From positions 1,054,001 to 1,118,000 of the forward strand of contig NZ_FXTB01000001.1 of NCBI RefSeq assembly GCF_900182605.1: a stretch of 64,000 bases of DNA. The letters are read 5' to 3'. Below the pieces are notes generated by a model. It ran no database searches. It was not told the DNA's origin and saw nothing but the letters and a program-made list of their open reading frames with translations. Made by a program: the position numbers and the translations under genes. Shown piece after piece: positions 36,873-45,189 of the stretch. How positions within the stretch are numbered: the stretch's first letter is position 1; every line of letters starts with the position of its first letter. Source of the stretch: Saccharicrinis carchari. Lineage in GTDB: Bacteria > Bacteroidota > Bacteroidia > Bacteroidales > Marinilabiliaceae.

Positions 36873-37925
36873 CTACAAGTTGGGATAAAACTCCTTCATC
36901 ACTAATTTGGGTTTACGATCTACAGTAAAAATGCCCCAGTGTTTTTCTGCACCCATAGGGTTATCCGGATTTCCTTTCCAGTCTTCGTCGAAGGCTTCAA
37001 AAAAGAAGGTGGTGATGTTATTCTCCTTTGACCATTCCATAATCCAATTATAATATTGCAATTGTTTTTCTTCACTGGCTCTATCCCCAAACTCAGAAGC
37101 CACAGTGGCCCAACCTGCTTCTGTTATCACTATCTTACTTTCAGGCAAAGCGTTTTGCACCTCTTTTACATTTTCAACGGTGAATGATATTCCATCCTCC
37201 AAATCTTTTCCTTCCCACACAGGATAAACATGAATAGAAACAAAATCGACAACACTGGCGAGTTCTTTTCCATGATCGGCCCACCATTTGTAGTTGTCGG
37301 CTACTGTTACCGGTTGTTTAATTTTACTCTTTACATGTTTTACATAGGAGATGATGGTATCGGTAGATACTTTGTGGTCGTTCCAATCAACCAGTGCTTC
37401 ATTACCTACATTTACTGCCACTACAGTTTCAGTATACTGATTGGCTAATTCTATTCCTTTTGCAATTTCCTTAAGGTTTTTCTCTTTATTCGCATCCAGT
37501 GTTTCCCGGGGAATAGGTTCTGTGAGCCACTCACATGTTTCGTGTGCACTTAATTCGGCATCTAACCAAATACCTAACATTACTTTAATATTGATATTAT
37601 TTTCCTTGATGACTTTTAAAACCATTTGGGAATTCACACCACTATCGTACACTCGTATTAGCTGAAACATGGAATCTTTTGATAAAATTGTAAGATCCTC
37701 CAGTACCTCTTCGTAAGAAGGATTTACAGCTCCATTGCCCCTATCGGGGTGCTGACCGCTCCGAAAACCGGAATAGCAGATGGCTTTGGACAGACCTATT
37801 AGCAAGTCGTCCTGTGATTGAAGTCCAATTGTTTCTTTTTGCATTGCGTTCTGTTTTTTGTTGGATGGCTGGCACGCCACAACGACCAACAGTAGTAAAA
37901 TTGATATTCTAGAAAGTAGTTTCAT
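36873..37925 (-). CDS. GH17-like beta-1,3-glucanase, lipoprotein
   Basis: This 350-residue TIM-barrel enzyme of the GH17 type has a lipobox (VVAC, Cys18), so it acts outside the cytoplasm. Acid/base Glu176 lies in VNVGNEALVDW and nucleophile Glu269 in VITEAGWAT. AICYSGFRSGQHP near the start and IHVYPVWEG are shared with the next GH17 gene, showing recent common descent. GH17 enzymes cut or transfer beta-1,3-glucan chains. It is the only one of three GH17 proteins here with a signal sequence. Confidence 0.88.
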   Translation of the reverse strand: MKLLSRISILLLLVVVACQPSNKKQNAMQKETIGLQSQDDLLIGLSKAICYSGFRSGQHPDRGNGAVNPSYEEVLEDLTILSKDSMFQLIRVYDSGVNSQMVLKVIKENNINIKVMLGIWLDAELSAHETCEWLTEPIPRETLDANKEKNLKEIAKGIELANQYTETVVAVNVGNEALVDWNDHKVSTDTIISYVKHVKSKIKQPVTVADNYKWWADHGKELASVVDFVSIHVYPVWEGKDLEDGISFTVENVKEVQNALPESKIVITEAGWATVASEFGDRASEEKQLQYYNWIMEWSKENNITTFFFEAFDEDWKGNPDNPMGAEKHWGIFTVDRKPKLVMKEFYPNL

Positions 37926-38344
37926 ATGCTTATATGTTCTTTAATTTGTCCTATTGTCTGCCCCGATTTTTCATCGGTGGAACTCACCGAGAAATAATCA
38001 CTCCTCTCCCATTAAACGGGATCGGTTATTTGAGAACTTACGCTCATAGCTTGCCCCCTTCTTAGGGCACTTGTTACATTATATTGTTATTTAATTCGTT
38101 CCTAATTGCAATTGGATGCCCTGCTTGATGTACAAGCCGGCTTTTTGTTAACTCTCCAATAATACTTTCCTTTCTGCCAATGCCAGACACTGCCCCCTCG
38201 CGGGCGTGTTTCATGTAAATAAATTTCTTTACTCATCTACTGTTTATTCGCATCCGGCTCTTAATCATCCTCTCGGTTTATGCATTATGCCCCTTTCCCC
38301 CTTGCGAACCTTCCATATTCCTATTGCTTTTTTTCACTTTATAT
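37926..38344. other. 419-base spacer between two GH17 genes
   Basis: It contains a leader repeat copy (37972-38068), a CCGAT/ATCGG hairpin (37963-37977) and a TGTACAAGCC motif (38129-38138) related to the element behind the GH149-like gene. The right third (38150-38340) is C/T-rich on the plus strand with no gene I can support. Confidence 0.5.
37972..38068 (-). repeat. PUL leader repeat, copy 2
   Basis: It shares GGTTAT-x-TGAGAA-xx-TACGCTCATAGC (38024-38050) with copy 4 at 24 of 27 positions, preceded by ACGGGAT and followed by a GCCC/GGGC hairpin (38053-38068). It lies just upstream of the lipoprotein GH17 start. Confidence 0.65.
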
Positions 38345-39280
38345 TCAGCAAAGAAGCTTTTGAACTAAATCTTTCATTACTCGTTTAGGTTTTCTATCCA
38401 CTGTAAATAAGCCCCAGTGTTTTTCCGGTTCGTTTGCATCTTCTGAACCTTTCCAAGGCTCATCGAATGCTTCAAATACAAAGGTCAATATGCCTTCTTT
38501 ATCACTCCAGTTTACCAAATCGTTGTAATAAATTTGTTGTGATTTTTCGTTCACATTACCCGGGTCAATTCCTCGTCCGTTAGAGTTTGTTGCCCAACCC
38601 GCTTCGGTAATTACTACGGGTTTATGCGGATATTTTTCCGCTACTCCATAATAATTTTCCTTGGTATAATCCAATGCCTCATGGATATTTTTATATTCCC
38701 AAACCGGATAAGTATGAATAGATATGAAATCTACTTCTTCGGCCAGTTTTACAAGTTTATCGTGCCAGGGCACATAGTTTTCGCAAAAGGTAAGCGGTTG
38801 ATTCGTTTCTTTTTTCACCATTCTCACATAATCAATTACGCTGTTTACAGGTACATAATGATCGGTCCAATGCACTGTAGCTTCGTTGCCTACTGATAGT
38901 GAAAAAATAATATCTGGATGCTCATTTGCGATCTTAATCAACTTTTTAACTTGCCTGATGTTTTTCTCCTTATTTAAGGCCAATTCATCGGACGAGTACG
39001 TACCTCCCCATGGACAACCAAAATTGTTCATCTCGGCACCAATATACGCGCCCAACATAACCTTAAAATCCAGACCTTCTGTTTTTATAACTTCCAGCAC
39101 CAGGTCAGTTTGCTCGTCGCAATCGTAAAGTCTTAGATACTTCCAGTGTCCATGCAGAATGAATAAATCTTCCTTAATTTCTTCGTAGGATGGATAAACC
39201 TCTCCCGGCGCTTGTCCGTGACGAAATCCTGAGTAGCAAATGGCTCTTCCCGGCTCTATGTTTAGATCTTTAATTTTCAT
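38345..39280 (-). CDS. GH17-like enzyme without signal peptide
   Basis: The 311-residue paralogue of the lipoprotein GH17 (shared AICYSGFRHGQAP and IHTYPVWEY) begins directly with a soluble sequence (MKIKDLNIEPG), so it is expected in the cytoplasm. Catalytic candidates are Glu133 (LSVGNEATVHW) and Glu226 (VITEAGWAT). The ending KHWGLFTVDRKPKRVMKDL also matches its paralogue. Cytoplasmic GH17 proteins next to a GH149-like phosphorylase suggest hydrolysis or trimming of imported oligosaccharides. An alternative would be transglycosylation. Confidence 0.85.
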   Translation of the reverse strand: MKIKDLNIEPGRAICYSGFRHGQAPGEVYPSYEEIKEDLFILHGHWKYLRLYDCDEQTDLVLEVIKTEGLDFKVMLGAYIGAEMNNFGCPWGGTYSSDELALNKEKNIRQVKKLIKIANEHPDIIFSLSVGNEATVHWTDHYVPVNSVIDYVRMVKKETNQPLTFCENYVPWHDKLVKLAEEVDFISIHTYPVWEYKNIHEALDYTKENYYGVAEKYPHKPVVITEAGWATNSNGRGIDPGNVNEKSQQIYYNDLVNWSDKEGILTFVFEAFDEPWKGSEDANEPEKHWGLFTVDRKPKRVMKDLVQKLLC

Positions 39281-39303
39281 ATGTCTAAAACTTTAATATC
39301 AAG

Positions 39304-39360
39304 GGTGGCAGATGAAACTCGCCTTATTAGTCATTCCCATTTCCTTAGACGGGATAGATT
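39304..39360 (-). repeat. PUL leader repeat, copy 3
   Basis: GGTGGCAGATGAAACTCGCC then TTAGACGGGATAGATT, aligned with the other copies over the GATGGAACTCGCC and AGACGGGAT parts. The TGAGAA...CTCATAGC part is lost. It precedes the cytoplasmic GH17 gene. Confidence 0.5.
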
Positions 39361-39562
39361 GTGTATAAAATAAATGATTGCATTTGCCTGCTCGTTTCAT
39401 GTTAATTTCAGGAATAAATGCACTTAGGCACGAATACACTGCGTTTTTTTAATCTATAAAGTGGAATTTATAATAATGGAATTGGCTCAATATGCCCACT
39501 GCTTTTTAAGAGCCAACATGCATGTATGGCCAAAAACTTTTCTCGTTTATTTTTTATCCTCA

Positions 39563-40468
39563 CTATACTTTACTTTTCTCCCCGATATATTTTAACTTTT
39601 CATCTTTATCCCAGATTCCCCAATAGGCACCAACGCCACCTTCTGTTGATGTTTTCCATGATTCATCAAAAGACGAGAAATAGAACATTTCAATACCCTC
39701 TTCTTTTGACCACTGCTGTGCATTGATAAAGTATTTCAGGGCGTTTGCCGCTGATGCTTCCGCCCCATAAAAACCACCCCCTGCATTAGGCCAACCTGTT
39801 TCAGTGATGATTACCTTTTTTCCTTTTCCGGCCATCAAGGCTCTTCGGTACATGTCTTTCATGTATAAAAAGGAGTCCTCCAAACTGCATCCTTCCCAAA
39901 AAGGATAGCAATTAGCAAGAATAACATCACACGCATCTACTACCTTAGAACGGTTACAGAATTCATAATAGGCATCGACATAACCTACCGGTATTCCGGG
40001 CAGTTCTTCTTTTACACGTTTAATGAATTTCAACAGTTCCTGTTCTGACAGATCTTCCCGGTACAATACTTCATTTCCCACGGCCACTATGTCGGCATAA
40101 CCTTGCTTAGCTACTTCAATCAGATTTGTAATTTCCTGCTCATTAATTTTTGCGTCGGTTCCCAGCCATGCCCCTACCAGGGTACGCATTCCCCTTTGCT
40201 TGACCATTTCGGGTATCCGTTCGTTCCCCTCGGTACAAGAAAAGGTTCTTACCCATTGAGTGTAGGGTTTCATAATATCGAGTCTGCGTTCTATTTGTCC
40301 GCGGCTTAGCTGGTCACCGGGCTGCTGTCCTTCTTCATATGGACTCATACACAAACCGTGCACTCCCTTGTTTAGTGTATTTTTATACATTGAAAGCAGC
40401 TCATCGTAATTTTTCCCGGAGAAATTAACTCCGTATAAAGAGAGCAACTTTTCTTTTCGTGCTGACAT
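39563..40468 (-). CDS. GH17-like enzyme without signal peptide, divergent member
   Basis: This 301-residue GH17 TIM barrel is closer to plant/fungal-like GH17 motifs than the other two. Acid/base Glu133 lies in VAVGNEVLYR and nucleophile Glu223 in VIITETGWPN. CMSPYEEGQQPG near residue 40-51 and NCYPFWEG are characteristic. No signal peptide is visible (MSARKEKLLSLYGVN), so it is probably cytoplasmic. It is the first gene downstream of the GH149-like phosphorylase, separated by 151 bases with a long inverted repeat. Confidence 0.86.
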   Translation of the reverse strand: MSARKEKLLSLYGVNFSGKNYDELLSMYKNTLNKGVHGLCMSPYEEGQQPGDQLSRGQIERRLDIMKPYTQWVRTFSCTEGNERIPEMVKQRGMRTLVGAWLGTDAKINEQEITNLIEVAKQGYADIVAVGNEVLYREDLSEQELLKFIKRVKEELPGIPVGYVDAYYEFCNRSKVVDACDVILANCYPFWEGCSLEDSFLYMKDMYRRALMAGKGKKVIITETGWPNAGGGFYGAEASAANALKYFINAQQWSKEEGIEMFYFSSFDESWKTSTEGGVGAYWGIWDKDEKLKYIGEKSKV

Positions 40469-40558
40469 ATGCGTATCGTTCTAATTTGTTGGGTTTAATT
40501 CCGTACATACAGATACTAAGTAAGTATATTGATGTAACGGTTTTATGTTATTTTAATC

Positions 40559-40608
40559 CTAATTTGTACAAGCCATACCCGCAGTGGCTAATGTCTTGTA
40601 CAAATTAG
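40559..40608. repeat. 14-base inverted repeat behind the GH149-like gene
   Basis: CTAATTTGTACAAG (40559-40572) is perfectly complementary to 40595-40608. The 22-base centre can form a further GCCA/TGGC stem. It begins eleven bases past the phosphorylase stop. No T-run follows on the minus strand. A related sequence (CCATACTGCAGGCCTTGTACAA) lies at 32676-32697. Confidence 0.6.
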
Positions 40609-40619
40609 TTGATAAAGCA

Positions 40620-43600
40620 TTACACGAGTGTGACCTCTATTTTAGCTATTTCTCCCTGTCTGTTAAATAGCTTATTACTTATTTCTTTATCCAGTTTATA
40701 TTTTAGCAGTTCTTTTGTTTCGCCATTACGGAATGTAACAAGCACTTTCGCCTTTTCACCGGACGTGTAAATAACAGGAATTTTACAATAGGTAAATGCC
40801 AGCTGTCCTTTTTCCAGGCTAATTTGTTGTGCGTTACCTTCTATATCGTAATAATTAAAAACCTCCTGATTATCCAGTATATCATTATGACTTAACATAC
40901 TGGTATTAAATACTATCTGTCCTGATTTTACTTGTATGCCAAGTTCAGTTAATCGTGCAATTACATCTTCTTTTACCTGACCTGTCATTCCCGGCTGCTT
41001 AACGCCTGCACCTCCCGGGGTGTGAGAGTAAGGATCTGTTGGGAATGCTCCGTAAAGCGCCGGCGACTTATTTATTCCAATACCTGCTTTGATTTCGTAG
41101 TAATGATCTTTTAAACGACCCAGGATTTCGATACCGGCATTTTCTTCCAATGCATTAAAATACGATTCCTGCGCCGCAATCAATAACTTAGATACCATAT
41201 GCCAATAAATACTACCTAATCCTTCATAGCCATAAAAAGTACCTGATCGACCGGTGAAGGATTGGTGATCGAACATTTTTTCATAGACATCAAGCACTGC
41301 ATCTTTTTCAACATCAATCAGGGCGCCATACTTTGCTTTATCAAGGCCATCAATGGCAGCTTTTAATACATCTGCATTTCGAACTGACCCATTGAAATGA
41401 CAGTTTCCTAACTTATCGCGATTTAAGATACTGGTATCTCCATCCTGCAGTAACTGGCTTAACAATTTAGAGTTCTCAACTGATTCCACCGGAATATTAT
41501 TCTTTTCCTCAAAACGAGGTAATTGCCTATCCGGATATAGGATATAGCTATACTGATCCTCACGGAATAAGGCACTTGCTTTTAAGGCATCCAGTACAGA
41601 TAAGCTCTCTTTGGCGTTTAAATAGCCGGAACTTAAAACAGCTACCTGGCCTTCTAACATCTCGTACAGGTAACGAACCGAAACTGTATTTTCACCAAAT
41701 TCAATAAGGTTGTAGGCATGGTAAAGGCCATCTTTGCGTTTATTTACCTTAATAGACTGATCCATAAAGCCTAAAGCGAGGTTCATAAACTCAAGTAATT
41801 CTGCCGTTTTAATTGCTTTTTTACGCCCGGAGAAGGAATTAGCATAAATAGTGTTGCGGTACTTTTCTCCTGCGCTGCCCAGCACATCGGCAAAATTTCG
41901 TCTCTGCTCATCAGAAAATCCGCTTTGTATTAGGGCCTTGTTATCGGCAAAAAGCGCAAAAATGGAATCCAATAACGCTTTCACTTCCTCCGAAACAGCC
42001 ACTTCCGTAATGTTTGAAGCACTTAATTTATCCGACCAAAATTTTAAAAACCTGCGTAAATAATATAAGGTTACCATGGATACACCATTACCCACCAAAG
42101 CATTATTGGCATCGTTCCATTCCGGACGTTGGGTATTTAACCAGATACCTGCTTCCGGTATAAAATTGCTTAACTTAGCCAAAAGGGTCACCAGTATTTT
42201 TTCGCTTAAATTAACGCGATACAAGTCGCCTTGCGCATTGAAAAGCATGCGTGCATCCGCACCAATAGCTTTTACTTTAGCTTTTATCTGTTCGTTTAAC
42301 TCCGCATCAAACGCTATGGTATCCTGAGGATTAGCTACAATTTGATTGTACGACTTAATACGATAAGGTACGTTTGCATACACAAAGCTATCTGTGCTTA
42401 GTAACTGATCTAATTTACCCGGGTGATAAGCATTTGATAGCTCAAGGAATTTTTGAAGATAAATAATCTGATGATCGCCCCAGTAGCCAATATAAGCCCA
42501 GGGATCATCCGGATCGGGGCATTCCCAATCAATACCTTCGCGAGTGATTCTGTAAGGGTTATAGCCATCCGGTGTGGATGCATTTACAAATTTACTGATC
42601 ATACCCTCTATAAACTCAGGATAGGAAAGGCTTAAAGCTTCCCAATTTTGAAAAATATCTCGCCAATTACCCTGATAATTCAATTTTATTGATCCGTCCT
42701 CGTTCTTGGTTTCAATAGCAAACTGGTTCCACGGACGGCTAGGGTCGCCGTGTCTTCTGCTAAAGGTTAAGGGCAGGTATTCATTTGTGATTCTTATCAG
42801 ATCAAGATCCCCGGTTTCTTCGGCCAGTTTTGTTAACTCAGGATAGGAAATATGGGCAGGGAGCTTGCTTAACCAATCCTGGTATTTATCCTTAACTAAT
42901 TTATTGGTTTGAGACACATACAAGGCGTAATCCTTAGTATCTACCGTATAGTTATTGGTAAAAATACCACCACGCATAACATTAAACAAGGTATTCGAAA
43001 AGTGACGAACGTACGATAGTTCATCCTTAGAAACCTGCAAACCATCCGCATCAGAAACAATTTTAATTAAGTTGCTTGTTCCCAAGGCAATATCTTCATC
43101 CACTATTTGAGCTATAGCTTTTTCAGTTAAAATAAACTGATTTAAATTGGCTACTGCTACGCTATCCTGGTTTATTTCGGCTACTAAGGCCCATTGCCGG
43201 GATGACTTTGGACTTAGCTGGAGCGCTGCGTTTAAATAGTATGCCCCCCGGCAAGCCCGCACATCCACCTCAGTTTGCACAGGCATTCCTTTTTTAAAAT
43301 TTGCCACCTGCTTTTCTGATAACAGAATTTTTTTATCCTTTAAGCCGTGAGACCAAACCGTAGTGGTTTTTAATGATTCACTGGGTTCGGCACGATCGAC
43401 GGGTATTGAGCTTAACATAAACAAACCCAACCCAGATTCCGCCAATAACTCATTTTTTTTATAGGCATCCAGCAAATTGCTATATTCGTTCTGAAAGGCA
43501 TAATCAATGCCATAAGGGAGTATGTTTTTAATACCATCCAGCATGTCAAGCGAAACGGAACTGTCTGTTAGGTTGGTGACCTTAGATTTTTTTACAAATC

Positions 43601-44069
43601 CAAACTTTTCCGTGTTGCTCCACTCATACCGAAAGCTAACACCCAGCTCTTTATTTATTTCTTCAAAAACAACTTTGTTTCCGTAAATACTTTTGTAAAT
43701 ATTTCTTTCGATACTATAAACCTGGCTTACATCAGAAAAGGGTTCCCATAAAAAGGTTTTACCCTCTTTGTTGACCAAGAAAATAGTTTTACTGCCTGTT
43801 TTACCTTTGTAATCATGAATTTTATCATCGGTATAATATGGGAATAAGGCATTGTCACGATTCTTTCTTCCGGCCGACAAAGATCCATTACTCGATAAAA
43901 ACATCCAATGGTCAGAATCGCTTACGATGCTCATAAAAAAGTCCTCCATCTGGTCGTAATTACCAATCTTGTAAAACTTTTCCTGTTGCCATTCTACGAA
44001 CTCTCCCACAACTTCAGCCTGACTGAAATTTAAACTTGTATTTCCAAGAAAAATACGCTTCTTATCCAT
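40620..44069 (-). CDS. GH149-like beta-1,3-glucan phosphorylase
   Basis: The 1149-residue protein has no signal peptide (MDKKRIFLGNTSLNF). Its centre resembles the (alpha/alpha)6 barrels of GH94-related phosphorylases: RHGDPSRPWNQF, GNWRDIFQNWEALSLSYPEF, GIDWECPDPDDPWAYIGYW and RPEWNDANNAL. The size fits GH149, whose known members phosphorolyse beta-1,3-glucan to glucose 1-phosphate; GH161 enzymes are shorter as I recall. The Asp in the DDPWAYIGYWGD region is the likely acid. Neighbours are GH17 genes and GPH symporters, so cytoplasmic phosphorolysis of imported laminari-oligosaccharides is the likely role. GH161 or another GH94-like group is the main alternative. Confidence 0.78.
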   Translation of the reverse strand: MDKKRIFLGNTSLNFSQAEVVGEFVEWQQEKFYKIGNYDQMEDFFMSIVSDSDHWMFLSSNGSLSAGRKNRDNALFPYYTDDKIHDYKGKTGSKTIFLVNKEGKTFLWEPFSDVSQVYSIERNIYKSIYGNKVVFEEINKELGVSFRYEWSNTEKFGFVKKSKVTNLTDSSVSLDMLDGIKNILPYGIDYAFQNEYSNLLDAYKKNELLAESGLGLFMLSSIPVDRAEPSESLKTTTVWSHGLKDKKILLSEKQVANFKKGMPVQTEVDVRACRGAYYLNAALQLSPKSSRQWALVAEINQDSVAVANLNQFILTEKAIAQIVDEDIALGTSNLIKIVSDADGLQVSKDELSYVRHFSNTLFNVMRGGIFTNNYTVDTKDYALYVSQTNKLVKDKYQDWLSKLPAHISYPELTKLAEETGDLDLIRITNEYLPLTFSRRHGDPSRPWNQFAIETKNEDGSIKLNYQGNWRDIFQNWEALSLSYPEFIEGMISKFVNASTPDGYNPYRITREGIDWECPDPDDPWAYIGYWGDHQIIYLQKFLELSNAYHPGKLDQLLSTDSFVYANVPYRIKSYNQIVANPQDTIAFDAELNEQIKAKVKAIGADARMLFNAQGDLYRVNLSEKILVTLLAKLSNFIPEAGIWLNTQRPEWNDANNALVGNGVSMVTLYYLRRFLKFWSDKLSASNITEVAVSEEVKALLDSIFALFADNKALIQSGFSDEQRRNFADVLGSAGEKYRNTIYANSFSGRKKAIKTAELLEFMNLALGFMDQSIKVNKRKDGLYHAYNLIEFGENTVSVRYLYEMLEGQVAVLSSGYLNAKESLSVLDALKASALFREDQYSYILYPDRQLPRFEEKNNIPVESVENSKLLSQLLQDGDTSILNRDKLGNCHFNGSVRNADVLKAAIDGLDKAKYGALIDVEKDAVLDVYEKMFDHQSFTGRSGTFYGYEGLGSIYWHMVSKLLIAAQESYFNALEENAGIEILGRLKDHYYEIKAGIGINKSPALYGAFPTDPYSHTPGGAGVKQPGMTGQVKEDVIARLTELGIQVKSGQIVFNTSMLSHNDILDNQEVFNYYDIEGNAQQISLEKGQLAFTYCKIPVIYTSGEKAKVLVTFRNGETKELLKYKLDKEISNKLFNRQGEIAKIEVTLV

Positions 44070-44107
44070 TATTTATTAATTTTATTTTTCCTTTTTTTAA
44101 AACCACT

Positions 44108-44986
44108 TTATCCAACATTAAAAACACTATACGTTCGTTGCCATGTATCCGACTCGCCGGGCTTTAAGTGAATTCCTTTAAAAACTTCCGGACTAACTAC
44201 ATGTTTGCGTCCCCATAAATTTATTTTTGTAGGATTAAAGTTTACTGTTTCGCTAATTCCTATACCTAAATGCTCATTTATCAATGTCCAGTTAGTGCTG
44301 TTTTTAACCGGATCGGCAATATTTTCATAAAAAAATTCCTCATTGGGTGTCCTGCTCCAATTAACGGTATGCTCATTATACAAAACGACTGCATTTGCAC
44401 TTAGGCCTTTGTTATATTGAATGGGACACAGCTTACCGTTAAACCTAAGCCGGGTATGCTTCGAGATATTTTTACCTCCCGGTGCCAAAAAATTATGTAC
44501 ATACTCCGAGGTTTTAATTTCACATTGCCCAACATTCTCTAAAAAATAATCTATAGTAAAGCCATCCTCACAAATATTAAATTCCTTTTTCAGAAAAAAG
44601 GCACTGTCAAAATCTTTATTTAAACAATGAAACAGAACTGCACTATTATCAACCACCTCGCTAAAATGAATCGGTTTCATTCGATAGGTATGACTAAAAT
44701 CATAAGGTTCGGGCGTTTCTTTGCAAAGCAATCCCACGCCAATTTTTGGAAAAAAAGCGCCCACTTTACAATCATCGTATCCCACCGGGTCCGTTAATCC
44801 AAACTCATTAAAAAAACCACGACCTCCATTTACTTTCCTTCCTTTATAATTTTCACTTGTACAAAAAGGTATGTTTTTCCAATATAATTGAACCACCTTA
44901 CCAGTCCAGTCGAATCTGGTTCCCCGATATCCCTTTTCGGGCCTCTCAATCAAGAGTTTTATATTTCCTCTCTCTAATTTTATCAT
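44108..44986 (-). CDS. galactose-mutarotase-like fold protein, cytoplasmic
   Basis: The ATG at 44986 (MIKLERGNIKLLIERPEKG) gives 292 residues; an upstream in-frame ATG at 45019 is less likely. The beta-rich sequence with GRGFFNEFGLTDPVGYDD, FPKIGVGLLCKETPEPYDF and LKPGESDTWQRTY resembles aldose-1-epimerase-like proteins. It lacks the textbook catalytic His-His-Glu set as far as I can see. No signal peptide is present. It lies 38 bases ahead of the phosphorylase gene and may be co-translated. It might set the anomer of released sugars or bind oligosaccharide, but no function is certain. Confidence 0.65.
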   Translation of the reverse strand: MIKLERGNIKLLIERPEKGYRGTRFDWTGKVVQLYWKNIPFCTSENYKGRKVNGGRGFFNEFGLTDPVGYDDCKVGAFFPKIGVGLLCKETPEPYDFSHTYRMKPIHFSEVVDNSAVLFHCLNKDFDSAFFLKKEFNICEDGFTIDYFLENVGQCEIKTSEYVHNFLAPGGKNISKHTRLRFNGKLCPIQYNKGLSANAVVLYNEHTVNWSRTPNEEFFYENIADPVKNSTNWTLINEHLGIGISETVNFNPTKINLWGRKHVVSPEVFKGIHLKPGESDTWQRTYSVFNVG

Positions 44987-45136
44987 CTCAAGTTGTAAGC
45001 GTATAGTACAAAGTATCAAGTATTAAATACGTATCATCACGGCCTGTATAGCCAGGGAGGTGACTTGACTAATATATGTTTAATGCCATGTTTAGGAGGT
45101 TAAGCACCTATTGTTACACTCCAGTTTTTATTTTCA

Positions 45137-45172
45137 CAGCCTTACCCCTTTCTTTTTACCGGGGCAAGGCTG
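45137..45172. terminator. strong hairpin after the third GH3 gene
   Basis: CAGCCTT-a-CCCC (45137-45148) pairs with GGGG-c-AAGGCTG (45161-45172) around a 12-base loop, 18 bases past the GH3 stop on the minus strand. No T-run follows on that strand, so it may be a processing or stability stem separating the SusCD-side transcript from the phosphorylase side. Confidence 0.5.
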
Positions 45173-45189
45173 CTTAAAAATTATAATAC

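Noticed and set aside
38206-38388. 60-codon plus-strand frame in the GH17 spacer
   Set aside because: It runs into the 3' end of the GH17 gene on the other strand. The composition is that of C/T-rich spacer and no motif is present.
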